In this document: piece after piece, positions 16,697 to 24,516 of the stretch
Layout of the letters: every line of letters starts with the position of its first letter
Numbering within the stretch: the stretch's first letter is position 1
NCBI GenBank assembly: GCA_018903015.1
Contig: JAHIPR010000277.1
Coordinates: 1-27,810, forward strand
Origin: a bacterium
GTDB taxonomy: Bacteria > Atribacterota > JS1 > SB-45 > 34-128
Direction: 5' to 3'
DNA length: 27,810 nucleotides
Notes under the pieces: generated by a model
What the model was told of the DNA's origin: nothing
Database searches by the model: none
What the model saw: only the letters and a program-made list of their open reading frames with translations
Position numbers and translations under genes: made by a program

Positions 16697-17350
16697 TCAG
16701 TTATTTATTATAATTTGTATTATAGAATCTGCCATCGACTTTAATATTAACCAGCTTGAGACCGCACCTACATCTAAAAAACCTTTAGAACGTTCTCCAA
16801 GCCTACTCGCTCTTCCTACTTTTGCAATAAGTTCTTTGGTAGATTCTTTTCCCTTTTCAGCCGCAATTTTCATTTCCTCTAGAGATTCTATAAAATTTTT
16901 TCTATTATTAATCGCGGTTTTATATGCCTCTACTGCTGGAATAAGGGTGTCCATCATTGTTTTATCACCAATTTTTGCTTTACTTAAATCAATTTCACTC
17001 AGCTCTGAAACTGCTGCTTCTAACATATCTTTAAACACAATTGAATCAATTTGTTTTTTATTATTACATGCGTTTGACATTCCCAAAAAAAACATCCCAT
17101 ATAAGGGCCCCATAGCTCCCCCTATTTCGCTAAGTAGAATCTCGCTTAAAATGTTTAACGCCATAGATAGGTTGATTTGCTCACCAATTAGTCTCTCTTT
17201 GCACATTGTAAAACCCTTATTCATATTAATTCCATGATCTCCATCGCCTATAGCACCGTCTATTTCACTCAGATGTAGTGCATTGTCTTGTATTGTCTTA
17301 ATTAAGTCATAAATAATTACTACACCTTTGTTGTTTAAAAAATACTGCAT
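16697..17350 (-). CDS. dhaL: Dihydroxyacetone kinase L-type subunit (nucleotide-binding)
   Basis: A 217-residue DhaL-type protein. The ATG at 17350 is preferred to the longer frame because AGGAG lies eight bases before it and the gene then follows dhaK by 19 bases without overlap. The Mg-nucleotide site is clear: Asp31, Asp36 and Asp38 in EIDGAIGDGDHG, matching Asp30/35/37 of E. coli DhaL. GGAMGPLYG and the C-terminal DVGAVSSW segment are also present. DhaL hands phosphate to the ketone bound covalently to DhaK. No DhaM (PTS donor) gene is in the window, so the phosphate may come from ATP, or from a DhaM-like protein encoded elsewhere. With the isomerase and dehydrogenase nearby, an erythrulose or similar short ketose is a plausible substrate besides dihydroxyacetone. 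Confidence 0.92.
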   Translation of the reverse strand: MQYFLNNKGVVIIYDLIKTIQDNALHLSEIDGAIGDGDHGINMNKGFTMCKERLIGEQINLSMALNILSEILLSEIGGAMGPLYGMFFLGMSNACNNKKQIDSIVFKDMLEAAVSELSEIDLSKAKIGDKTMMDTLIPAVEAYKTAINNRKNFIESLEEMKIAAEKGKESTKELIAKVGRASRLGERSKGFLDVGAVSSWLILKSMADSIIQIIINN

Positions 17351-17369
17351 CTCTCGTCTCCTACAATAA

Positions 17370-18368
17370 TTAATATTGTTTAAAACCCATCGAATTTGCA
17401 CTAAGATCAATTAATTCTTTTAATTCATTATCAACTTTCATAAGCGTAACAGTTACTCCCATCATATCAAGAGAGGTAAAATAATCTCCAACATACGGTC
17501 GATATATTTTAATATTTTTGTTAGCAAGAATTTCAGCTATTTTAGCATATAGTATATAAAGCTCCATAACAGGAGTTGCTCCCAATCCTGAAATTAATAC
17601 AACTACTTCGTTATTAGAAACAAAAGGCAGGTCAGGAAGTATGATATCAAGCATTATTTCCGCCATTTCGTCAGCAGTTTTAAGATCAGTTACTTTAATT
17701 CCGGGCTCCCCATGATGTCCAATTCCCAATTCCATTTTACCTTCTTCAATTACAAAATTAGGTTTTCCTAATGCAGGAATTGTACAAGGGGTAAGTCCTA
17801 TCCCTACACTTTTAGTATTATCTATAGCTTTTTGTGCTACTGATATAACTTCATCCAGATTTCCTCCAAGAGCGGCTTTGGCACCAGCTATCTTCCACAT
17901 TAAAACTTCTCCGGCTACACCTCTTCTTTTATTTCTTTCCTCCTTAGGAGCAGAAGCAACATCGTCATTAGCTATCACAGTTTTCACAGCTATACCATCT
18001 TTTTCTGCCATCTTAATTGCCATTTTTACATTCATGTTATCTCCTGCATAATTTCCGTATAAACAAGCGACTCCTTTCCCTGAATCTGCAGTTTTGAATG
18101 CATCATAAAATGCTTTTGCAGTTGGAGAAGAAAATATTTCCCCAATAGCCACAGCATCAACCATGTTTTCACCAATATACCCGATAAAAGCTGGTTTGTG
18201 TCCTGATCCACCTCCGGTAACAATTCCAACTTTATTTTTAATGGGTGCTTTTTTGTATTTTAAGACTCTATTATTTTCAGTCTTTTCTATTATATCTTTA
18301 TGGGCCTTAATGAAACCATTTATCATATCATCAACAACATCGTTTGGATTATTTATAATTCTTTGCAT
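17370..18368 (-). CDS. dhaK: Dihydroxyacetone kinase K-type subunit (substrate-binding)
   Basis: A 332-residue DhaK-type protein that binds its keto substrate as a hemiaminal to an active-site His. Here this is His219 in GIGHHGEPG, equivalent to His230 in E. coli. The substrate-pocket GGGSGH (52-57) and Asp110 (NYAGD) are present, so the active site is complete. The segment YGNYAGDNMNVKMA is typical of DhaK homologues found next to RpiB-type isomerases rather than of the classical dhaKLM operon. This favours a ketotetrose or another ketose over dihydroxyacetone (inference). Its stop is 19 bases before dhaL and its start 39 bases after the isomerase gene. GGAG lies 11 bases before the ATG. Confidence 0.93.
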   Translation of the reverse strand: MQRIINNPNDVVDDMINGFIKAHKDIIEKTENNRVLKYKKAPIKNKVGIVTGGGSGHKPAFIGYIGENMVDAVAIGEIFSSPTAKAFYDAFKTADSGKGVACLYGNYAGDNMNVKMAIKMAEKDGIAVKTVIANDDVASAPKEERNKRRGVAGEVLMWKIAGAKAALGGNLDEVISVAQKAIDNTKSVGIGLTPCTIPALGKPNFVIEEGKMELGIGHHGEPGIKVTDLKTADEMAEIMLDIILPDLPFVSNNEVVVLISGLGATPVMELYILYAKIAEILANKNIKIYRPYVGDYFTSLDMMGVTVTLMKVDNELKELIDLSANSMGFKQY

Positions 18369-18407
18369 TTTTTCTCTTTCTCCTTTTCTTATTTTTCACC
18401 TTTAAAT

Positions 18408-18860
18408 TTACTTTAAGAAAAGCTTTTCATATTCCTGTATTTTTTCTACCTTTTTTGTTGAACCTTCCCCTTGAAATTCGCTTTTCAACCAAGCGTCTAC
18501 TAACTTCTTGGCTAATTCCGGACCTACTGTATATCTTCCTAAAGTTAGTACATTAGCATTATTACTCTCTTTTGCTCGTTCTGCTGAATAAATATTATTA
18601 CACAGAGCAGCCATTATTCCAGGAATTTTATTAGCGGTTATCGACATACCAATACCAGTACCACAAATAAGGATTCCATATTGATATTCCCCCTCTCTAA
18701 TTCCCAGGCAACCTTTTAATGCAATTTCTGGGTAAATGGTTTCATCATTTTCTGAATAAACTCCTATATCATCAAATTTTATTCCTTTGTCAGTAAGATA
18801 ATCAGTAATAATTTTTTTCAAAGGATAACCAACATTATCAGAGCCCACAAATAAATTCAA
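18408..18860 (-). CDS. RpiB/LacAB-family sugar-phosphate isomerase with altered active site
   Basis: A 150-residue aldose-ketose phosphate isomerase, the family's usual length. The start is TTG with AAGGAG about nine bases upstream. Cys66 in CGTGIGMS is the proton-moving base, and Asp8 is present. Two residues of E. coli RpiB are changed: His10 is Asn9, and the ring-opening His99 is Ser99 (KESNNANVL instead of RQHNDTNVL). A substrate that cannot form a furanose ring, such as a tetrulose 4-phosphate, would not need that His. RpiB homologues that turn D-erythrulose 4-phosphate into D-erythrose 4-phosphate are known from erythritol and threitol pathways. It is the first gene of the minus-strand cluster, followed by dhaK and dhaL. 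Ribose-5-phosphate isomerase activity is not excluded. Confidence 0.9.
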   Translation of the reverse strand: MNLFVGSDNVGYPLKKIITDYLTDKGIKFDDIGVYSENDETIYPEIALKGCLGIREGEYQYGILICGTGIGMSITANKIPGIMAALCNNIYSAERAKESNNANVLTLGRYTVGPELAKKLVDAWLKSEFQGEGSTKKVEKIQEYEKLFLK

Positions 18861-19005
18861 AACTTTATTCTCCTTTTATGTTTTGTAAAAATTATAAAAT
18901 AATAAACTAATTGGTATTATATAATGAAACAAGCTGTTACTTATGATATTTTTCTTTTACTTTCATATTGAAGCAATAATGTTTGTTATTTTTTTCTTTT
19001 ATTAG

Positions 19006-19032
19006 ATTATCATTAATTAACGTAATTGTCAA
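19006..19032 (-). promoter_or_regulatory. Candidate promoter of the polyol cluster
   Basis: On the minus strand a perfect TTGACA (19032-19027) is followed after 15 bases by GATAAT (19011-19006). The spacing is shorter than the ideal 17, so this is tentative. It would give a leader of about 140 bases before the rpiB-like gene. Confidence 0.4.
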
Positions 19033-19117
19033 ATATATATTTTTAAATATTATTTTAATATTAGTTAGTACAAGGTTTGGCAAGATAGCAAGAAAGAAAT
19101 AAGTAACAATAGTTATA

Positions 19118-19187
19118 ATAACAATTTCTTTCTTTTTACGCATTGACATTTTTATTTTCTAGTATTATTATATAAAGAAATTGTTAT
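19118..19187. promoter_or_regulatory. 14-bp perfect inverted repeats flanking the regulator promoter (candidate operators)
   Basis: AAAGAAATTGTTAT is read on the minus strand at 19131-19118 and again on the + strand at 19174-19187. The copies are 42 bases apart and enclose the TTGACA...TATTAT promoter exactly. The right copy extends into ATTGTTATCACAAT, itself nearly palindromic. Binding by the DeoR-family protein encoded next door is the simplest reading. Confidence 0.55.
19143..19171 (+). promoter_or_regulatory. Sigma-70 type promoter for the deoR-family gene
   Basis: TTGACA (19143-19148), a 17-base spacer and TATTAT (19166-19171) form a near-consensus promoter pointing at the regulator gene. 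A second start is possible closer in, at the extended -10 TGCTATAAT (19259-19267). Confidence 0.6.
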
Positions 19188-19295
19188 CACAATGAATATA
19201 TTAAAAAATACATTTTAATAGACTAAGTTAATATTGAATAAAATTTACCGTATATTAATGCTATAATTCACGTAAAAATTAAAAGGAACGAATTT

Positions 19296-20069
19296 ATGTT
19301 AGCAATTACAAGAAGAAATAAAATTCTAGAACTATTAGAAGAAGAGGGAAGTGCAAGTGTTCACAAATTAAGCAAAATATTTATTGTTTCAGAACCAACT
19401 ATTCGACAAGATTTAGAAAAATTAGAAGCTGAAGGATTTATCATACGTGAACATGGTGGAGCTTTTTTAAAAAGCATATCATATCAAGTTAGAACTCTCT
19501 CTTTACAGCATCTTGAAAATATGGAGAAAAAATTTCTTATTGCAAAAAAAGCTATGGAATTTATTAATGATGGGGATTCCATTATCTTAGATTCGGGTTC
19601 AACAACTACCGAAATTGCAAAAAATTTAATCGACAAAGAATATAATAAAAAAAATCTAAAAATTATAACCAATGCATTAAATATTGCACTTTTGCTTGGA
19701 TCAGAATATACATTTGAAGTGCATATGACTGGAGGTAGTTTTAAAGCCCCTACTCTTTCCTTAACAGGGGAAAAAGCAGCTGTTTTTTTTAATCAAATTT
19801 ACGTAGATAAACTTTTTTTAGCTGCAAGCGCTATTTCTTTTGATGCTGGCCTAACATATCCAGGTTTTAACGATTTATATGTAAAAAAGGCCATGATAGA
19901 ATCTGCATCAGAGGTTTATCTTGTTGCAGATTCTACGAAAATTGGACAAATATCTTTTGCATCCCTTGGTGGTATAGATTTAGTTAATACCTTCATTACT
20001 GATAACGGAATCAGTAACCAAGATAAAAAATTATTCGAAGAAAGGGGTATTAAAGTAGTAATCGCTTAA
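19296..20069 (+). CDS. DeoR/GlpR-family transcriptional regulator
   Basis: A 257-residue DNA-binding regulator, the usual length for the family. Residues about 6-58 form the DeoR winged helix-turn-helix (RRNKILELLEEEGSASVHKL, then VSEPTIRQDL, then GFIIREHGGA). The rest is the DeoRC sensor domain with the sugar-phosphate site: DSGSTTTEIA, TNALNIA and TGGSF. Such proteins usually repress nearby sugar genes until a phosphorylated intermediate binds. It is the only real gene on the + strand and is transcribed away from the isomerase-kinase-transporter cluster, so it very likely controls that cluster. A phosphorylated ketose made by DhaK/DhaL or an FGGY kinase is the likely signal (inference). AAGGA lies ten bases before the ATG. 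Confidence 0.92.
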   Translation: MLAITRRNKILELLEEEGSASVHKLSKIFIVSEPTIRQDLEKLEAEGFIIREHGGAFLKSISYQVRTLSLQHLENMEKKFLIAKKAMEFINDGDSIILDSGSTTTEIAKNLIDKEYNKKNLKIITNALNIALLLGSEYTFEVHMTGGSFKAPTLSLTGEKAAVFFNQIYVDKLFLAASAISFDAGLTYPGFNDLYVKKAMIESASEVYLVADSTKIGQISFASLGGIDLVNTFITDNGISNQDKKLFEERGIKVVIA

Positions 20070-20330
20070 TGTTTTTTTATAAGTTCGATGTGTCCATCAT
20101 CTGAAAGTTTTTTATTATATTTACTTTCTCTTTTTTTATTAATTCTTCTTCAAATTTTTGTACTATTTTATAATTTTTTATCACTTTGGAATCCTCATAA
20201 TATGTTAACAGTTTAAGTTACGCAAAAATTAATAGTGGGGGTTCCTTTTATCACTATATCTAATAATATTAGCCTCAATCTTATCTTTTGCTTAAAACTT
20301 AGTAAGAAAAATTTTCTTGGTTTGAAATAT

Positions 20331-21281
20331 CTAAATTATTCTAATAGCAAATTCAGGGCACACCGGATTGCAATAGCCGCACAAAAGGCATAATTTATGA
20401 TTAACTACCGCTTTCCCATTTTCTAAAGATAAGGCATTATTAGGACAGGTTTTAACACAGGTGCCACAACCTTTACAAAAAGATGAAATAAATAATCTTT
20501 TGTTGGGTTTAATTTTTTGGGTGAATAATTCCTGGAGGATTTCTTCGTTATTATATATTTTTATATTTAGCTCTAATTCTTCCGGACTAACCATTCCAAC
20601 TGCTATGGAACTAATTCCTTTAATATTTCTTACAAAATTAAAAGCCTCTTCCAATCGATCAATCAAATGTCCTCCGGCTAAGGCTTTCATGGCGTATAAA
20701 CCTTTTCCTGCCTTATACGCCTCTGATATTGCTTTAATCATATCCTCAGCACTACCGCCTACAATACCAATACCAAGTTTATTAATTATAGGAAATATAA
20801 TATCGATTTCTTTAATTTCTGCGGCTCGTCTAACTATTCCAACCGCATGAGTTGAAATTCCGATTGCCCGAATAACTCCCTTTGATTTATAATCCTTTAA
20901 ACATTGTAATGCCCCCGCCCTTTCTTCAAAGACTGAGGGAATAACTCTGGCTGCATGTAAAAGAAAAATATCTATATAAGTCCGTCCCAAGGATTCAAGC
21001 GCATTTTTTATGCTTTGCTCCATTTTTTCATATGTTTTGGCACTGGATTTGGTAGCAATAATCACTTCACCGTTATAGCCTTCCAGGGCTTTTTTAATAT
21101 GGGGATAGGTTTTATAAGCTTCTGCCGTATCAATAAAAGTAATGCCCCTCTCCAGGGCGGTACGAATAAGTTTTGCCCCTTTTTCAACAGATATATTTGC
21201 CTGCAAAGGTCCTATGGGTAACGCACCAAAACATAACTCAGTTACTTTGATTCCTGTTTTTCCTAAAGAATATTTTTTCAT
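20331..21281 (-). CDS. Aldo/keto reductase with C-terminal 2x[4Fe-4S] ferredoxin domain
   Basis: A 316-residue protein. The ATG at 21281 (MKKYSLGKTG) matches the family start and has GGA about ten bases upstream; the frame also offers a TTG at 21314 without better support. The aldo/keto reductase tetrad is Asp51, Tyr56, Lys78 and His109. The C-terminal 60 residues carry two Cys clusters, CKGCGTCVKTCP and CLLCGYCNPVCP, each binding a [4Fe-4S] cluster. The enzyme may link oxidation or reduction of an aldehyde or ketone to ferredoxin-level electrons, as suits an anaerobe; the substrate is unknown. It is the last gene of the UgpB-like importer operon, 101 bases after the permease gene, which hints at a glycerol-derived substrate. 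Confidence 0.9.
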   Translation of the reverse strand: MKKYSLGKTGIKVTELCFGALPIGPLQANISVEKGAKLIRTALERGITFIDTAEAYKTYPHIKKALEGYNGEVIIATKSSAKTYEKMEQSIKNALESLGRTYIDIFLLHAARVIPSVFEERAGALQCLKDYKSKGVIRAIGISTHAVGIVRRAAEIKEIDIIFPIINKLGIGIVGGSAEDMIKAISEAYKAGKGLYAMKALAGGHLIDRLEEAFNFVRNIKGISSIAVGMVSPEELELNIKIYNNEEILQELFTQKIKPNKRLFISSFCKGCGTCVKTCPNNALSLENGKAVVNHKLCLLCGYCNPVCPEFAIRII

Positions 21282-21382
21282 ATTTTGTAAATCCTTTTTT
21301 AAAAAATTAAACAAAGAAGTTTTTTGAATTATTTTGCTATTAGAATAAATTACTCAATTGGCTTTTATACAGCAAAAATAGT

Positions 21383-22222
21383 CTATCCCTTGATGCCTGA
21401 TCTGGTAAGACTCTTTACGAAAATAGATTGAAGTACAAAAAATACTATTAAGGTAGGTACTACTGCGGAAACGGTGCCGGCCATAATTACTCCCCAGTCA
21501 CTTGCTGCTTCAGAGTCAATCAGCATCTTTACTCCAACCTGAACGGTCTTCATTTTATCTTCCATTGTAATTATAAGAGGCCAGAGGTAAAGATTCCAGG
21601 CATAAATAAAATTAATAATTGATACGCCGCCAAGCATAGCTTTGGAAAGGGGGAGTAAAATTTTTATAAAATAAGCCATCGGCCCGGCTCCGTCAATTCT
21701 TGCTGAATCCTCAAGTTCTTTGGGAATCATCATAAAATGCTGTCTCAGCAAAAAAGTATTGGTAGCACTTGCCATAAAAGGAATGGTCAAAGCCCAGTAA
21801 GTATTGACCCATCCAAACTTTACCATTAGGGAAAATAGAGGTACAATCATAATTATTTCAGCTGGCAAAAATAAGGTAGCAAATAGAAAAGCAAAGGAAA
21901 AACTTTTGCCAAAAAAGTTAAAATTGGCATAGGCGTATCCGGCGAGAGCACCGGTTATCAGTTTCCCTGCGGTAATCATCACTGCTACTATGGCACTATT
22001 CAGAAATAGCCTGAAAAATGGGACCCTTTGAAAGGCGGTAACATAATTTTGTAAGTGGAGTCCTCGAGGAAGAATCTTCGGGGGGAAGGAAAAAACAACA
22101 TGGGGAGGCTGTATACTCATAGTTAATGCAAGTATTAACGGTAATATAAATACAAGGGAAACAATTATCAATATTGCTTCGGATACAATTACATCTGTTC
22201 GTTTTTGAGTGGATATTCTCAT
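21383..22222 (-). CDS. ABC transporter permease, UgpE/MalG-like
   Basis: A 279-residue inner-membrane subunit with six hydrophobic segments. The EAA loop is seen at about 170-197 (EDSARIDGAGPMAYF...ILLPLS). The ATG at 22222 has AAGGAG eight bases upstream. It is 11 bases after the UgpA-like gene. With the neighbouring binding protein the importer resembles the glycerol-3-phosphate UgpBAE system. No ATPase gene follows, so the energy subunit must come from elsewhere. Confidence 0.92.
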   Translation of the reverse strand: MRISTQKRTDVIVSEAILIIVSLVFILPLILALTMSIQPPHVVFSFPPKILPRGLHLQNYVTAFQRVPFFRLFLNSAIVAVMITAGKLITGALAGYAYANFNFFGKSFSFAFLFATLFLPAEIIMIVPLFSLMVKFGWVNTYWALTIPFMASATNTFLLRQHFMMIPKELEDSARIDGAGPMAYFIKILLPLSKAMLGGVSIINFIYAWNLYLWPLIITMEDKMKTVQVGVKMLIDSEAASDWGVIMAGTVSAVVPTLIVFFVLQSIFVKSLTRSGIKG

Positions 22223-22233
22223 CAGTTATCTCC

Positions 22234-23100
22234 TTATTGGTAGTGAACACGCCGTTCGCCGAATTTAAAATAGATCGAAGTAACCACTATCATTATAGCA
22301 ATCAGGATTACGCTTTGAGCTGAAGCAACCCCTGGTTTTTGGAAGTAAAAAGCATCCAAATAAAGTCTATAAATCATATTGGTAGTATATTGACCTGGTC
22401 CTCCTTTGGTCATAACATCGATGATAGCGAAAGAAGAAAACATCATGGTCACTATATTCATAATTACCAAATAAAAAGTAATGGGAGAAACCAGGGGGAA
22501 AATTATTTTCCAGGTCCTGTTAAAAGCACTGGCGCCTTCAATGGTAGCTGACTCCAGAATCTCTTCCGGTACATCCTGAATGCTGGCAATGTAAAATATC
22601 ATATTGAAAGGTAGTGTTTTCCATACCGAAGCAAATACTACGGCATAAAAAGCATAAGGTTTAGAGGTCAGCCATTCCACTTGAATCCCAAAAAGAACCT
22701 GAAAGAAATAGCTTACGTGGCCTACTATTGGGTTTAACAAAAAAGTCCACAAAGCTCCAGCGATAGCCGGAGAAATAGCATAAGGAACAAAAATCAAAGT
22801 CCTAAATAGTTTTACTCCGGGAATCTTCTTAACCAGAAGAAGAGCAATTAAAAAGGATAAAATAATAGCAATGCCCACTGTAACTGTAACATAGAGAATG
22901 GTAAATCTTACTGAGTAGAGGTAATCAGCATTAGAAAAAAGTTTTAAAAAATTAGTTAAGCCTATATAACTCGTTCCTCTGCCAAAGGGCAGTATTCTTT
23001 GCGTACTCGCCTTTATCGAATACTCAGCAGGTACATAAATAAATAAGACAATTATTATAAAAGTGGGGATCAACAATAAATATGGAGTCCATTTTCGCAT
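22234..23100 (-). CDS. ABC transporter permease, UgpA/MalF-like
   Basis: A 288-residue inner-membrane protein. A longer frame opens with TTG at 23181, but the ATG at 23100 (MRKWTPYLLLIP) is chosen because GAGG stands eight bases before it and the protein then starts with a normal short cytoplasmic tail and first membrane segment. The extra residues would overlap an inverted repeat next to the binding-protein stop. The EAA loop (LESATIEGASAF...IIFPLV) is near 184-209, and GGPGQYT precedes the last segments. It pairs with the UgpE-like permease. Confidence 0.9.
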   Translation of the reverse strand: MRKWTPYLLLIPTFIIIVLFIYVPAEYSIKASTQRILPFGRGTSYIGLTNFLKLFSNADYLYSVRFTILYVTVTVGIAIILSFLIALLLVKKIPGVKLFRTLIFVPYAISPAIAGALWTFLLNPIVGHVSYFFQVLFGIQVEWLTSKPYAFYAVVFASVWKTLPFNMIFYIASIQDVPEEILESATIEGASAFNRTWKIIFPLVSPITFYLVIMNIVTMMFSSFAIIDVMTKGGPGQYTTNMIYRLYLDAFYFQKPGVASAQSVILIAIMIVVTSIYFKFGERRVHYQ

Positions 23101-23147
23101 TGTTATGTCCTCAATAGTTAAAATAAATAAATGTTGATAAATTAATG

Positions 23148-23178
23148 GTAAAGGAGGCGGTAAAGGTTTTACCGCCTC
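23148..23178. other. Hairpin between binding-protein and permease genes of the Ugp-like operon
   Basis: GGAGGCGGTAAA (about 23153-23164) pairs with TTTACCGCCTCC (about 23168-23179), giving a 12-pair perfect stem with a very short loop directly after the binding-protein stop. It probably protects the binding-protein mRNA end, as in other importer operons. Confidence 0.7.
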
Positions 23179-23193
23179 CAAAGAAATTAAATA

Positions 23194-24516
23194 TTACAAT
23201 CCTTCATAGTTTCTAATCGCTTCGGTTGCTGCTTTTTCTGCAGCAGCTAAGGCTTCTGCTGGAGTCATACTGCCTGAGAGCATCTTTTCAATGTTTGATG
23301 CAACAATAGATCTCATCTCAGCAAAAGCACCAATAATTGCTCCACTGGTGTTATAATTCTGAGTGGAAAGGAGAAGTTGCAATATGGCAGTCAGATTATG
23401 TGGAGACCCGGAATAATAACCCTGAGCCAAGAGGTCTTCTATAGCATCTTTTCTCACCGGGAAGTAGCCAGTTCCAGTATGCCACTTTATCTGTTGCGGG
23501 GCTTCAGTCATATATTTTACAAATTTCCAGGCTGCATCAGTCTCATTTTTAGGATGCCCGCCAATAAGCCAGAGACTACCTCCGCCAATTACTACTCCAC
23601 CAGCTTCAGCATCCGCTGGGGCAGGTAGAAACGCACTGCCCAGTTCAAAATTATTTTCTTGTGCAGATTTGACCATCAAGGCAACATCAGATGTTGAGGT
23701 AATTAACATTGCCACCTTTTGAGATATAAAGAGATTTCTCGCTCCGGTCCAATCTTCAAGCTTGGTATTTATCATATATCCATTTTTAGTTAGGTCATTC
23801 CAAAAAGTAAATACTTTCAAACCAGCATCTGAATTAAATATGGCTTTGGTGGGTCTTCCGGTTCTGCCATTATCGTTATCAACCAAAGGAGCATTTTGTG
23901 AAGCCATAAATTGTTCAAAGAACCAACAGTTAAGGCTCCAACAAACAGCGGCCTGAACTACATTTCCTTTATCATCTTTTGTGGTAAGTTTTTCCGCATA
24001 TTCAAGTAGTTCTTCATAGGTTTTAGGTGGTTTATTGGGATCTAAACCCGCTTTTTCAAATAGAGTTTTATTGTAGAACATAATAGCATTGGAAGAATTA
24101 AAAGGCATACAATAGAGTTTTCCATTTACCCTATAATAATTAAGCACCTGAGGCATAAAAGCTCCGATATCAAAAGTAGGATCTGCGTCAATTAAATCTT
24201 GCATAACCAGACCAACTTCTCCATCAATTAGCATTTGAGTGGCGATGTCATATCCTTGTACCACATGAGGTGCAACCTTCGATTGAACTGCGACATTAAG
24301 TTTATTAATGGTATCACCATAACTTCCGGTATATTGAACCTCGACATTAATATCCGGATTTAAAGCCATAAAATCATTGGCCATCTCCTGGAGCAGTTCA
24401 ATTCTCCATCCGCCCATCGCATGCCAGAACTGAACATTAATCTTATCAGCAGCCAGGGCAACCGAACTGGCTAAAAAAATAGTTATTAAAAACGCAACAA
24501 AGATTGTCTTTTTCAT
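23194..24516 (-). CDS. Extracellular solute-binding protein, UgpB-like (glycerol-phosphate type)
   Basis: A 440-residue secreted binding protein. The signal peptide is clear (KKTIFVAFLITIFLASS, cleavage after ALA near residue 22). There is no lipobox Cys. The mature start VQFWHAMGG and the following YTGSYGDTINK and AQSKVAPHVVQGYD-like segments follow the pattern of E. coli UgpB, which binds sn-glycerol 3-phosphate and glycerophosphocholine. The C-terminal half has TGTGYFPVRKDA, also a UgpB-like feature. Downstream of the GlpP and FAD-oxidoreductase genes, a glycerol-phosphate ligand is the best guess. The ATG follows AGGAGGG. Confidence 0.9.
   Translation of the reverse strand: MKKTIFVAFLITIFLASSVALAADKINVQFWHAMGGWRIELLQEMANDFMALNPDINVEVQYTGSYGDTINKLNVAVQSKVAPHVVQGYDIATQMLIDGEVGLVMQDLIDADPTFDIGAFMPQVLNYYRVNGKLYCMPFNSSNAIMFYNKTLFEKAGLDPNKPPKTYEELLEYAEKLTTKDDKGNVVQAAVCWSLNCWFFEQFMASQNAPLVDNDNGRTGRPTKAIFNSDAGLKVFTFWNDLTKNGYMINTKLEDWTGARNLFISQKVAMLITSTSDVALMVKSAQENNFELGSAFLPAPADAEAGGVVIGGGSLWLIGGHPKNETDAAWKFVKYMTEAPQQIKWHTGTGYFPVRKDAIEDLLAQGYYSGSPHNLTAILQLLLSTQNYNTSGAIIGAFAEMRSIVASNIEKMLSGSMTPAEALAAAEKAATEAIRNYEGL

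Larger units (their letters stand above)
18861..19295. promoter_or_regulatory. Divergent control region between rpiB-like gene and deoR-family gene
   Basis: This 435-base gap separates the minus-strand cluster from its probable regulator. It holds the candidate promoters and the 14-bp inverted operator-like repeats listed separately. A further inverted pair, TGTTACTTAT (18935-18944) and ATAAGTAACA (19099-19108), is also present. A 70-codon frame on the minus strand (19149-18937) has no ribosome binding site and looks spurious. Confidence 0.6.

Noticed and set aside
18937..19149. 70-codon minus-strand frame in the divergent control region
   Set aside because: It has no ribosome binding site, a composition like the AT-rich gap, and it lies over the candidate operators and promoters.
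23101..23181. N-terminal extension of the UgpA-like permease from a TTG
   Set aside because: It is Pro-rich and encoded by the intergenic hairpin; the ATG at 23100 has a proper ribosome binding site and begins at the usual place.
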